Below, piece by piece: positions 29,040-37,080 of a DNA stretch of 63,961 nucleotides. How positions within the stretch are numbered: the stretch's first letter is position 1; every line of letters starts with the position of its first letter. The notes under the pieces were generated by a model. It made no database searches. It was not told the origin of the DNA and saw nothing but the letters and a program-made list of their open reading frames with translations. Where the stretch lies: NCBI GenBank assembly GCA_002841275.1, contig PHET01000012.1:1-63961 (forward strand), given 5' to 3'. The position numbers were made by a program, and so were the translations under genes. The DNA is from Actinobacteria bacterium HGW-Actinobacteria-7 (GTDB taxonomy: Bacteria; Actinomycetota; Coriobacteriia; Anaerosomatales; PHET01).

Positions 29040-29246
29040 CTAGAGTGCAAGCGAGATCGTCGCTCCGACCAGTATCGCCACGCAACCCCAAGCCCGATAG
29101 AAGTTCACCAGGCGCGCACTGTGGTCGGGATTGCGTACACGAAGCCGCGGATCGGCGGCTCTCACGAAGAATGGCGCAACAATCCACCACACGACCGACG
29201 ACATCACGAGAATAGCCGCAAGCAGATACGGCGGACACTCAGCCAT
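29040..29246 (-). CDS. Small two-helix membrane protein of unknown function
   Basis: I do not recognise this protein. From ATG 29246, preceded by GGGGGGA, it has 68 residues with two hydrophobic segments (YLLAAILVMSSVVWWIVAPF and AWGCVAILVGATISLAL) around a short charged loop (RAADPRLRVRNPDHSARLV). The open frame begins further upstream, but the first 52 codons contain no sensible start context. It lies downstream of the multihaem cytochrome on the same strand, beyond a probable terminator, and upstream of leuS. Membrane location is the only prediction I can support. Confidence 0.5.
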   Translation of the reverse strand: MAECPPYLLAAILVMSSVVWWIVAPFFVRAADPRLRVRNPDHSARLVNFYRAWGCVAILVGATISLAL

Positions 29247-29360
29247 TCGATTCCCCCCAGTCGGCGTCAGAGAACCCCCGTGCCCTGACGTATCCAAGTC
29301 TATCAACCTTGCCGGTCCCATGCGAGCGCCACACAGACATTTGGTCCTCCTGTGAACATA

Positions 29361-29394
29361 GAAGGGGCCCGTACCCGGAGGTACGAGCCCCTTC
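29361..29394 (-). terminator. Probable terminator of the multihaem cytochrome gene
   Basis: GAAGGGGC (29361-29368) pairs with GCCCCTTC (29387-29394), and CGTAC with GTACG inside it after one mismatch, around a six-base loop. It begins 34 bases after the cytochrome stop on the minus strand. The following TATGTT is only moderately T-rich. Confidence 0.65.
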
Positions 29395-29427
29395 AAGTTC
29401 ACACAACCACTGCGTAGAGCCTAAGCC

Positions 29428-31662
29428 TTAAGGCAGACCCTTGAGCAGCAGGTTCCACCCAGCAACATCCCAAGACTGGGAAGTCATGAGCGGGTTCGTG
29501 CTGGTGAAGGTGACCTCGTCGGAGGCGTCACCAGCCCAGTAGGTTGCGTCGCCGTGGCAGTCGATACACACGGAGTCGAGATTCTCTGCGATCGCGTTGG
29601 TGCCGACAATGGTGTCAGCGTCGAAGCTCGCGCCACCAGAGTAGAAGTCCGTGAGATCAGCGGCAGCGGCGGTCAGAAGAGCACCGTTGTAGCTACGCGG
29701 ATCGCCGGCTGCAACCTCGGTGCCGTCAAAGTCGACACCCCAGATGGAGTCCTTCAGCATGTTCGCGCCCAAGGTGCGGTGCGGGTAGCTGAAGCCGCCG
29801 TCGAGGCACTTGCCACTGATGCTGGCAACGGCCTGCGTGCGGACGGAGGCCGGAGCCTCAAACGTGGTTACACCCTCGCGAGCGGAAAGAACGGGATCCG
29901 TCGTGTAGGCAACCTCGCCGAACGTCTCCCAGTTATCACCCTCAGCCGAGTGACAAGTCTGACAACCGGATCCACCAGAGTGGCAGTTCGCACAGTGGGG
30001 ACCGAAGTTGTTGTCGTCATCGGTGTTGATGTACTGAGCGCGTGCACAACCGCGGCTGTTCTCATCGTGGCTGTAGGCCGTGATGTAGGTACCGTCGAGT
30101 GCGTCAGTCGGGTTCGGCATCCAAACCGTCGCCGCCTGAGTCGACATACCAGCAGAACCGTCGTGGCACGACGTGCACATCTCGTTCTCCATGGCTACGC
30201 CGGTAGGCGCCCACGGGAACTGGATCGGGAAACGCTCATTGCTGTCCGTGGAGAAGAACGGACCCCATGAAGCGGCAGGACCAATCGGGAACTTCCAGTT
30301 GATGGCGACCTTCTTGCCCACAGGCGCGGACTGAGAGCCGTCCATCTGCTGGACATAGTCGAGACCACCCTGGTCGTCTGCGCTGTCCGGGTTCTGGAGG
30401 AGCAGATAGCGGCCCTTGAAGAAGAGCGGCTTGTGCCATACCTCAAGCTCCGGCATTGCGATCGGCGCGTAGACGCCGCCGCCCTGGGCCTGATAGTCGC
30501 CCATGTTGAGAAATGCCGTGGCAACGTTGCCAGCCTTGACATCCTCGCCGTAGTAGACGTTCCACTTCATCATCAGGTCAGCCAGCGTGCCGGGGAACAT
30601 GCCCATCATCATGCCCATGGAGGGCGCATCGATGAAGAGAGTGCCGTCGGCCTGCGGAACGCCAACCGCTGTGAAGAACGCCCCGATGCCTGACATATCA
30701 GGCATGCCAGGAGCGCCGTCGGCCTGCCATGCACCCATCGCTGCCATGGCCACGCCGAGCTCGCTGCCCGAGTCGCTCAGGGGGCCCATGTTCTGGACGC
30801 CAGCGAGGTCGGGACGGGTGTCAACTGCGGGGTCGTTGATGATTGCGCCAATCTCACGAGGAGCGCCACCAGTCTTCAGGAACGGGCTGATGCCCGCCTG
30901 CGTGGGACCGAAGACGTCGCCAAGATCGATCGTCCGGAAGTCGTACGGAATCGCATAGCCAGCGCCGGTCGGGCTCGCCATACCGGGCGAGAACAGGGCG
31001 CCGCCGTCGAAGCGGACGTTGTACATCTCCTGCATCTGATAGAACTGCGCGAAGATGAACGGCACGCCATAGAGCATACTTACTTCGCCGTCGCCAGCAG
31101 GACGCGCAGGCGAACCGAAGGACTGCAGCACGCGTGCTGAGTTGCCGTGAGGCGTGTGGCAGCTGAAACAAGCAAGGCCGTTCTCAGCATCCTGGAACGC
31201 CGGCTCGATGTCTGCAGGTGCCTTGCCCGTGTAGCCCAACGTGTGACCGGTGCCGTACCCACCAGCGGGTGTGTTCACCGTGTCTACAACGCCGCTGAAG
31301 TCAGTCGAGGCGTCGAAGTCGGTCTTGTAGGCATTGTCCATCATGATGTTGGTATCGGAACCGCCACCACCGCCGTGACAGAAGTCACAGGCCGCTTCCG
31401 CGCTGTCTGCACGCAGCAACTTGTAGCTACCAAAAGCATAGTGCGTCGAGTGACAGTCCTGGCACTTGTTAGTGGTAGTCGTGTAGCCGCCGTGCGGACC
31501 CGAGAAAGACTCGATCTGACCAGCACCAGCATCGCGGACATAAATGCCCTCGACGCCCGCGCCAGCACCATCTGCATCATTGTATCCCTCTGCGAAGGCG
31601 GTGCCTGCACAGAGAGCGACGAGCGCGGCAACCGCGGCAATCGTCAGCAACGTACGCTTCAT
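29428..31662 (-). CDS. Secreted seven-haem c-type cytochrome
   Basis: From ATG 31662, with AAGGAGGAT five bases upstream, the protein has 744 residues. A signal peptide (about 1-24, MKRTLLTIAAVAALVALCAG then TAFA) directs export. Seven CxxCH haem sites are visible: CQDCH 67-71, CDFCH 92-96, CFSCH 165-169, CTSCH 496-500, CANCH 557-561, CQTCH 567-571 and CIDCH 699-703. Between the third and fourth haem lies a stretch of over 300 residues without haem sites, rich in Gly, Ala, Pro and Met (MGMMMGMF). No C-terminal membrane anchor or lipobox is seen. Such proteins usually carry electrons outside the membrane, to metals, partners or other acceptors; which one cannot be told. No maturation or partner reductase genes are adjacent. 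Confidence 0.9.
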   Translation of the reverse strand: MKRTLLTIAAVAALVALCAGTAFAEGYNDADGAGAGVEGIYVRDAGAGQIESFSGPHGGYTTTTNKCQDCHSTHYAFGSYKLLRADSAEAACDFCHGGGGGSDTNIMMDNAYKTDFDASTDFSGVVDTVNTPAGGYGTGHTLGYTGKAPADIEPAFQDAENGLACFSCHTPHGNSARVLQSFGSPARPAGDGEVSMLYGVPFIFAQFYQMQEMYNVRFDGGALFSPGMASPTGAGYAIPYDFRTIDLGDVFGPTQAGISPFLKTGGAPREIGAIINDPAVDTRPDLAGVQNMGPLSDSGSELGVAMAAMGAWQADGAPGMPDMSGIGAFFTAVGVPQADGTLFIDAPSMGMMMGMFPGTLADLMMKWNVYYGEDVKAGNVATAFLNMGDYQAQGGGVYAPIAMPELEVWHKPLFFKGRYLLLQNPDSADDQGGLDYVQQMDGSQSAPVGKKVAINWKFPIGPAASWGPFFSTDSNERFPIQFPWAPTGVAMENEMCTSCHDGSAGMSTQAATVWMPNPTDALDGTYITAYSHDENSRGCARAQYINTDDDNNFGPHCANCHSGGSGCQTCHSAEGDNWETFGEVAYTTDPVLSAREGVTTFEAPASVRTQAVASISGKCLDGGFSYPHRTLGANMLKDSIWGVDFDGTEVAAGDPRSYNGALLTAAAADLTDFYSGGASFDADTIVGTNAIAENLDSVCIDCHGDATYWAGDASDEVTFTSTNPLMTSQSWDVAGWNLLLKGLP

Positions 31663-31734
31663 TACATCCTCCTTGTTGGTTTTCGATTTAACGTGATGTC
31701 TCAATTTCTTTCACCTCCCGTCTTCTGACATCGG

Positions 31735-31773
31735 GCTAACGGAAATCCCCCTAATCGATTAACTTCCGTTAGC
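31735..31773. promoter_or_regulatory. Nested palindrome upstream of the cytochrome gene
   Basis: GCTAACGGAA (31735-31744) and TTCCGTTAGC (31764-31773) form a perfect 10-base inverted repeat with a 19-base spacer. Inside the spacer is a second perfect palindrome, TAATCGATTA (31752-31761). It lies 73-111 bases before the cytochrome start and could be an operator or a leader RNA hairpin. No regulator gene is next to it. Confidence 0.55.
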
Positions 31774-31809
31774 GTACGTTTCAGTCAACATCAGATTCAC
31801 ACAAAACGC

Positions 31810-31840
31810 AATATACCCTAGGGGTATGAACACGATTCAA
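31810..31840 (-). promoter_or_regulatory. Candidate cytochrome promoter with palindrome in a 19-base spacer
   Basis: On the minus strand TTGAAT (31835-31840) and TATATT (31810-31815) are 19 bases apart. ATACCC (31813-31818) and GGGTAT (31822-31827) form a palindrome with a three-base centre that overlaps the -10 box. Spacers of 19 bases are typical of MerR-type promoters, and C4/G4 palindromes resemble CsoR-type operators; both readings are speculative. Confidence 0.4.
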
Positions 31841-31875
31841 TCGGTGAACGGCAATCCGCAGCTCAGGGATATCAA

Positions 31876-31908
31876 AAACACCCGTCAGAGTCATTCTGAC
31901 GGGTGTTT
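31876..31908 (-). terminator. Rho-independent terminator after tRNA-Ala
   Basis: AAACACCCGTCAGA and TCTGACGGGTGTTT form a perfect 14-bp stem with a five-base loop (GTCAT). On the minus strand the stem is followed by a T-run (GTTTTTGAT). It begins just downstream of the tRNA-Ala 3' end. Confidence 0.88.
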
Positions 31909-31917
31909 CGTTACCTT

Positions 31918-31993
31918 TGGTGGAGCCTAGGGGGATCGAACCCCTGACCTCCTGGCTGCCAGCCAGGCGCTCTCCCAGCTGAGCTAAGGCCCC
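31918..31993 (-). tRNA. tRNA-Ala (anticodon GGC)
   Basis: The minus strand reads GGGGCCTTAGCTCAGCTGGG at the 5' end. The anticodon arm CCTGG-CTGGCAG-CCAGG puts GGC at positions 34-36. The T arm contains GGTTCGATCCC. The acceptor stem GGGGCCT/AGGCTCC pairs with one G-U, and CCA is encoded. The gene is 76 bases including CCA and reads GCC and GCU alanine codons. Confidence 0.96.
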
Positions 31994-32023
31994 GGTTCTG
32001 GGTGCCGAAAAGCGGCAAGCGGT

Positions 32024-32052
32024 AATCTACCAAGCACGAACAGGCAGGTCAA
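32024..32052 (-). promoter_or_regulatory. Promoter of tRNA-Ala
   Basis: TTGACC (32047-32052) and TAGATT (32024-32029) are separated by exactly 17 bases on the minus strand. The -10 box lies about 30 bases before the tRNA 5' end. Confidence 0.8.
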
Positions 32053-32101
32053 GAGCGATTGTGCCGTCCTATGGCTTCAGAACGTGAGACCGCGCAGACG
32101 C

Positions 32102-33085
32102 CTACGCGTCATGGTCCCCGGAGAACATCCTCGCGGGCTCACGACCATCCTCGACAAGCGGTACCGGCATGCCCTGCATCGCTGCCTCGAACTCCACGCG
32201 CTCTTCTGAGGGCACCGACGCGGCCACCACCTCACTGGTGATCATGCCACCCAGCATCAACGAGGCTCCGATGACTTCACGAATCGGCCACGCACCGGCG
32301 ACCGTCCACCCGAAGAGCCCGCCAAACGCGGGCTCGGTCACCAGAATGAGCGCCACGCGGGCCGGTGGGATCCTGCGCTGTGCCCACGTCTGCACCACGA
32401 ACGCCGCCGCAGAGGCGAGCACCCCGCAAAAGATGATCGCTCCCCACACGAAACCATCGGGCGGAAGTTGGGGCTTCTCGGTCAGAAGAGAGATTGCGGA
32501 ACACACGGCGGCCGCCGTGAGCAACTGAACGAACGTCAGGGCGGCGGTGTCATGCCGCTCGTCGGTCGAACCCAACACGATCATATGAAGCGAATAGGCG
32601 GCAGCGCATATGGCCACAAGCGTGTCCCCCGTGCTCCACCGTCCCACCTGCCCGGCTCCGGACAGCAGGGCAAGTCCGGCCAGCGCCAGAACCGCGCCGG
32701 CGACCGTCGCCTTACGAGGCATCCTGCGCAGCCACAGCGCCTGAAGGAGCGGCACGATAATCACGTAGAGGCCGGTGATGAACGCTGCACGAGCCGGCGT
32801 GGTCCCGATATCCGGCGCAAGCCCCCACGTCTGGAAGATGTAGCCCGCCGTGAGAAACGTCCCCGCCAGAAGGCCTTTGGTGAGATTGGGCGCGTCGAGC
32901 CGTCGCAGCACGCGCGGGAAGAACACGACGAAAGCGACCGCTGCCACGGCGAACCGCCAACCCAAGAACCCGTACATCGGGTAGCGTGCGATGGTGTCGG
33001 CGACCAGTACAAAGGTGCCACCCCAGATGACCGCGACCCCCACGAGGGCAGCAGGAACCCCGAACCGCTCTAGGAGCTGCCTCAC
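32102..33085 (-). CDS. EamA/DMT-family permease
   Basis: This is a 327-residue polytopic membrane protein of the drug/metabolite transporter superfamily with two EamA repeats. The first begins ALVGVAVIWGGTFVLVADTI, the second SLHMIVLGSTDERHDTAALT, and the second repeat contains VALILVTEPAFGGLFGWTVA. About ten hydrophobic helices are visible. The last 40 residues form a charged cytoplasmic tail. Substrates range from amino acids to nucleotide sugars in this family and cannot be assigned. The start is GTG 33085, directly after rsfS on the same strand. Confidence 0.9.
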   Translation of the reverse strand: MRQLLERFGVPAALVGVAVIWGGTFVLVADTIARYPMYGFLGWRFAVAAVAFVVFFPRVLRRLDAPNLTKGLLAGTFLTAGYIFQTWGLAPDIGTTPARAAFITGLYVIIVPLLQALWLRRMPRKATVAGAVLALAGLALLSGAGQVGRWSTGDTLVAICAAAYSLHMIVLGSTDERHDTAALTFVQLLTAAAVCSAISLLTEKPQLPPDGFVWGAIIFCGVLASAAAFVVQTWAQRRIPPARVALILVTEPAFGGLFGWTVAGAWPIREVIGASLMLGGMITSEVVAASVPSEERVEFEAAMQGMPVPLVEDGREPARMFSGDHDA

Positions 33086-33087
33086 GC

Positions 33088-33480
33088 CTACTCCGCGACC
33101 TCAGCCGCTGGCGCGCGCTCGCCACGGGCTTCGGCAGGCAGATCGATCTTGGCGGCATCGCCCCACAGGTTCTCGAGACGATAGAAGTCGCGCTCGGCTG
33201 GCTGGAAGATGTGCGCTACCAAATCGCCGAAGTCGAGAAGGACCCACTTGCCCTCCGACTCCCCTTCTCGGCCGATCGGCTTGATGCCCACCTCTACGCG
33301 GAGTCTGTCTTCGATCTCATCGGCGATGGCGCGTACCTGAATGGCCGACGCGCCCGAGCAGATCACGAAGTAGTCGGTCACGACGAGCAAGGGAGCGACG
33401 TCGAGCACGACGACGTCGACTGCCTTCTTGTCGGCGGCGGCACGTGCAGCGGTGATAGCCCAGTCCTTGATGGAGGTCAC
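33088..33480 (-). CDS. rsfS: Ribosomal silencing factor RsfS
   Basis: RsfS binds protein uL14 and blocks 30S/50S joining when nutrients are scarce. The 130-residue protein has the conserved VVVLDVAPLLVVTDYFVICS, KWVLLDFGDLVAHIF and RDFYRLENLWGDAAKIDL. The short C-terminal tail after LPAE is Ala/Glu-rich. The start GTG 33480 overlaps the upstream gene's stop by four bases. The nadD - yqeK - lytR-like - rsfS order is typical for Gram-positive bacteria. Confidence 0.95.
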   Translation of the reverse strand: MTSIKDWAITAARAAADKKAVDVVVLDVAPLLVVTDYFVICSGASAIQVRAIADEIEDRLRVEVGIKPIGREGESEGKWVLLDFGDLVAHIFQPAERDFYRLENLWGDAAKIDLPAEARGERAPAAEVAE

Positions 33481-34598
33481 TGAGTTCCTTTCGAATCTGT
33501 TACTGGCGGTCTGTAGTCCTTGCCGATGATCACGATCACATCGGTGACATCGGATGATGATGGCTCAACGGTGATCACGCCCACGCCCAATGCCTTCTTC
33601 ACGCTGTCACCGCGCGCGAGGTCACCCCTGCGAACGACCACGCGAGTCTTGGTGTATTTGAAGTTGTCGGCGTTCTTGGTGTCCACAACGCGGAACCCCG
33701 CGCGAATCAGAACCTGAGACGCCTCCCCGGCGAGTCCCGGCTTACCTGCCCCGTTGTAGACGATGACGCGAACGGCGCGCAACTCATCAGCAGCACTGAC
33801 CCCCCACCACGACTTGAGCAGGTCGGCCACCTCCGAGCGCTGCGGCTCGAAGTAGGTCTGGTCTCCCAGCTTGATGGGCTTCACCGGTAGCGGCACGAGC
33901 GCGACGTTCTTCTGGTCGATGCCCGCGAGGTCCTTTGTCAGCGTGAGAATCTCCTTCTGAGTGAGATTCGACTCCAGCACCGCCTTGGGCAGGCCGGCCA
34001 CCGACTGACGCGCGATTGCATCGCTGTAGGCGGCCTCGCTCACCGCAAGGTAGTTGGTGAAGGGAACGGTGAGGTAGTTCGATATCGCTGCCAGCGCGAT
34101 CTGTGCTCCGGGGGCGTAGGCCTCCCCCACCCGTTCGAATCCCTGACCCGGGATGTCGATGAACGCCCCCTCCGGAATGGCCACACCGAACACTTGTGAT
34201 CCGGCACGGTCCACACGCATCGCGAGATACCCGACCGCCTTGCCGCCTTCGACGCCGATGATCAGAATATTCTCGCGCGCGCGACGTTCCTGCTCCTTGG
34301 GCGAGCTCACGTCCTGCTTCCCATGCACCGCGTTCCACCGAGCGTAGGTGTTGATGCCCGTCGCAACCAGCAGAAGCCCAAGCACGATCAGACCCACGGC
34401 GCCCAAGCCCCTCGTCGTCACGATGAGCAGGTTCCTGAAGCCGCGCACGGCCTTGTCGGCTGACACCACAAGAGCATGCTGTTTCTCGGCGCGCTTCGCG
34501 CTCTTCGCAGACTTCGAACCTCGGCGCGTCTGACGGTATCCTGAAACCGGCTCAGGTGCCTTGGGCGTCTTGCTTCTGCGCGCGCGGTCCTCAGTCAT
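33477..34598 (-). CDS. LytR/CpsA/Psr-like membrane protein with degenerate LCP domain and LytR_C domain
   Basis: From ATG 34598 (GGAGG five bases upstream) the protein has 373 residues. A basic cytoplasmic head (1-55) is followed by one transmembrane helix (about 62-82, GLGAVGLIVLGLLLVATGIN) and an extracellular LCP-like region. Authentic LCP ligases carry an IPRDT motif with catalytic Arg and Asp. Here the same place reads IPEGAF (141-146), although DIPGQGFERV and YAPG still follow, and the upstream R-D-T motif is also absent. The C-terminal LytR_C domain (VRVIVYNGAGKPGLAGEASQ) is intact. The protein may bind wall polymers or partners without ligase activity. It overlaps yqeK by eight bases and rsfS by four. 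Confidence 0.82.
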   Translation of the reverse strand: MTEDRARRSKTPKAPEPVSGYRQTRRGSKSAKSAKRAEKQHALVVSADKAVRGFRNLLIVTTRGLGAVGLIVLGLLLVATGINTYARWNAVHGKQDVSSPKEQERRARENILIIGVEGGKAVGYLAMRVDRAGSQVFGVAIPEGAFIDIPGQGFERVGEAYAPGAQIALAAISNYLTVPFTNYLAVSEAAYSDAIARQSVAGLPKAVLESNLTQKEILTLTKDLAGIDQKNVALVPLPVKPIKLGDQTYFEPQRSEVADLLKSWWGVSAADELRAVRVIVYNGAGKPGLAGEASQVLIRAGFRVVDTKNADNFKYTKTRVVVRRGDLARGDSVKKALGVGVITVEPSSSDVTDVIVIIGKDYRPPVTDSKGTQ

Positions 34599-35175
34599 CG
34601 CGGCCTCCGGACACAAGCGCGTTCCAGGCGTCCACCGTGCGCGGGTGCAGGGGCCGCCTGCGCTCTATGAGGTGCAGAAGGCTCCGCTGGTAGCAGGACG
34701 CATACAGCTCGTCGAGCGTGATGACACCGACCGCTTCCCTCAACTCGTCAAGTCCCGGGAAGTCGCGCCCCGGCTCGATCATATCCGCGATGTAGACCAC
34801 CCGGTCCAGAGCGCTCATCTGCCCGGCACCCACCGTATGAGAGGCAATGGCGTGCAGCACGTCTGCACCGAGGTCGGGAAAGGTCTCGGCCACGCGAAGC
34901 GCTCCCGTACGCGCGTGTAGTAGATAGGGAACCGCTTCATCCGTGGCCGTCAGCTCGATACCCGCTTCGCAGGCAACCGAGCGCAGCTGCTCGTGGCCGG
35001 TCTCTCGATCCCAGTCGTGCAACAGGCCCGCCAGGCGCGCTGACTCCACCGGTGCCCCATAGGTCTGCGCCAGCTCTGCCGCCGTCTGCGACACGCGCTG
35101 GCAGTGCTCGACAGCACCTGTGCTCAACCGAGCCTGCAGAGCCTCGAAGGCCGCCTGATAGCGCGGGGCGCCCAC
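34591..35175 (-). CDS. yqeK: HD-domain diadenosine tetraphosphatase YqeK
   Basis: YqeK proteins hydrolyse Ap4A symmetrically to two ADP. The 194-residue protein contains the HD-site residues in EHCQRVSQTAAELAQ, LAGLLHDWDRE, LLHARTGALRVAE, HAIASHTVG and VVYIADMIEPGRDFPGLDEL, the last being a YqeK hallmark. GTG 35175 follows the nadD stop with no gap. Together with nadD and rsfS it forms the standard cluster. Confidence 0.93.
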   Translation of the reverse strand: MGAPRYQAAFEALQARLSTGAVEHCQRVSQTAAELAQTYGAPVESARLAGLLHDWDRETGHEQLRSVACEAGIELTATDEAVPYLLHARTGALRVAETFPDLGADVLHAIASHTVGAGQMSALDRVVYIADMIEPGRDFPGLDELREAVGVITLDELYASCYQRSLLHLIERRRPLHPRTVDAWNALVSGGRDD

Positions 35176-35793
35176 TCAGATGCTCTCTCGGTATAGCCGA
35201 TGCTTCTCGATATAGGACACAACCGGCTCCGGCGTGAGGTATCTGATCGGCCGTCGCTCCGCAACTCGCGCTCTGAGGTCGGTCGAAGAGATGGCCAGCG
35301 CGGGGACCTCGATGAATTCGATCGCGAAGCGTGTCGTGGCGGATTCGTTGGCTGCGCGCGCGGCATCCAGGTCGTAGCCGGGCCGCGTCGCCGCGATGAA
35401 GGTCGCGAGGTCCGCGACCTTGTCGGCATCCTTCCAGCTGACGATCTCCCAGACTGCATCCGTACCAGTGATGAAGAAGAGCTCAGCAGCGGGACCGTGC
35501 GCATCGCGCAACGCCTCGAGCGTATCGACCGTGTAGGTGACTCCCGGACGGTCGACCTCCATGCGGCTCACGTCGAAGTCGGGGTTGGCGGCCGTGGCTA
35601 TCACCGTCATCAGATACCTGTGTTCAGCCGAGGTGACCGCCGCGTGCGCCTTGGCAGCAGGCATCCCGGTGGGCATGAAGATGACCCGGTCCAGATTGAA
35701 CTGGACCAAAGCCTCCTCGGCAGCCACCAGGTGCCCGAAGTGGATGGGATCGAACGTCCCACCCATGATGCCCAGTCGCGCAGCTCGAATCAC
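35176..35793 (-). CDS. nadD: Nicotinate-nucleotide adenylyltransferase
   Basis: NadD makes deamido-NAD from nicotinate mononucleotide and ATP in NAD synthesis. The 205-residue protein has the nucleotidyltransferase motif GIMGGTFDPIHFGHLVAAEE (8-27), FFITGTDAVWEIVSWKD and the C-terminal ISSTDLRARVAERRPIRYLT. The start GTG 35793 overlaps the proA stop by four bases. Confidence 0.96.
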   Translation of the reverse strand: MIRAARLGIMGGTFDPIHFGHLVAAEEALVQFNLDRVIFMPTGMPAAKAHAAVTSAEHRYLMTVIATAANPDFDVSRMEVDRPGVTYTVDTLEALRDAHGPAAELFFITGTDAVWEIVSWKDADKVADLATFIAATRPGYDLDAARAANESATTRFAIEFIEVPALAISSTDLRARVAERRPIRYLTPEPVVSYIEKHRLYRESI

Positions 35794-37043
35794 TCTCGTA
35801 TCTGCCCGTCTCCCATGAGTATGAACTTCGTCGACGTGAGCGCCGAGAGGCCCATAGGACCGCGCGCGTGCAGCTTCTGGGTGGAGATGCCGATCTCCGC
35901 GCCCAGCCCGAACTCGCCGCCGTCGGTGAAACGTGTGGACGCGTTGACGTAGACCGCCGCCGCATCCACCTCGTGCAGGAAACGACGCGCCGCCGGATAG
36001 TCGGCGGTCACGATGGACTCTGAGTGCTTGGTGCCGTAGGTGTTGATGTGCCTGATGGCCTCGTCGAGTCCCGAGACGACCTTCACGCTCATCTTCAGCT
36101 CGTGGTACTCGGTGCCCCAGTCCTCCTCAGTAGCCGCCTCGATCCTCATGATGGCGCCAAGACCGCGGGTCTTCTCGTCGGCATAGATCGTGACGCCATT
36201 CTCTTCGAGCTCCTTGAGAATTGGCGGCAGCACTGTCTCGTACACCGATTCATCGACTAGCAGTGATTCAGCGGCGTTACACACGCTGGGGCGCTGGCAC
36301 TTCGCGTTGACCACGATGCGCCTAGCCATCTCAGCATCGGCCATCGCGTGCACATATACGTGGCAGTTGCCGATGCCGGTCTCTATGACCGGGACCTTCG
36401 AGTTCTCGACGACGCTCTTGATCAGCCCGGCACCGCCGCGCGGAATAAGCACATCGACGTACCCGTGGAGCCCCATGAGTTCCTCGGCAGCCGAATGATC
36501 GGTCGTTTCAATGGCCTGCACGCACGTGCGCGGCAGGCCGGTGCTTTCGGCGGCTGTCGCAAGGACGCGCGCGAGCGCGAGGTTACTGTTATGTGCGAGC
36601 GAGCCGCCACGCAGGATGACCGCATTCCCGGTCTTCACGCACAGCCCGGCCGCGTCAGCGGTGACATTCGGCCGCGCCTCGTAGATGATCCCGACCACAC
36701 CCAGCGGCACCCGGATCTGCCTGAGCTCGATCCCGTTGGCAAGGGTGTAGCCCTCAACCACTTCCCCGATCGGATCGGGCAGCAACGACAGCGCGCGCAG
36801 AGCCTCGGCCATCGACTTGAGACGAGCGGGGTTGAGCTCGAGGCGGTCGATCAGACCCTCGGGTGTGCCTTTGGCCCGCGCAGCCTCAAGATCTGCCCCA
36901 TTTGCCGAGAGGATCTCGTCTTGCTTGGCCAGCAACGCGTGCGACATGACGAGCAACGCACGGTTCCGCTGGTCGGTGGATGTTATCGACAGGAACCGCG
37001 CGGCCTCCCGCGCCTGTTCCGCAAGGTGCAGAACCTCTGACAT
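35790..37043 (-). CDS. proA: Gamma-glutamyl phosphate reductase
   Basis: ProA reduces gamma-glutamyl phosphate to glutamate semialdehyde with NADPH in proline synthesis. The protein is 417 residues. The aldehyde-dehydrogenase fold shows VPLGVVGIIYEARPNVTADA, GNAVILRGGSLAHNSN, and the catalytic cysteine in AKCQRPSVCNAAESLLVDES. ATG 37043 lies 37 bases downstream of the proB stop, so the two proline genes are co-transcribed. Confidence 0.96.
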   Translation of the reverse strand: MSEVLHLAEQAREAARFLSITSTDQRNRALLVMSHALLAKQDEILSANGADLEAARAKGTPEGLIDRLELNPARLKSMAEALRALSLLPDPIGEVVEGYTLANGIELRQIRVPLGVVGIIYEARPNVTADAAGLCVKTGNAVILRGGSLAHNSNLALARVLATAAESTGLPRTCVQAIETTDHSAAEELMGLHGYVDVLIPRGGAGLIKSVVENSKVPVIETGIGNCHVYVHAMADAEMARRIVVNAKCQRPSVCNAAESLLVDESVYETVLPPILKELEENGVTIYADEKTRGLGAIMRIEAATEEDWGTEYHELKMSVKVVSGLDEAIRHINTYGTKHSESIVTADYPAARRFLHEVDAAAVYVNASTRFTDGGEFGLGAEIGISTQKLHARGPMGLSALTSTKFILMGDGQIRE

Positions 37044-37080
37044 CGTCTAGCTCCTCTCCCCCGGCACGAGCACCCGGACC

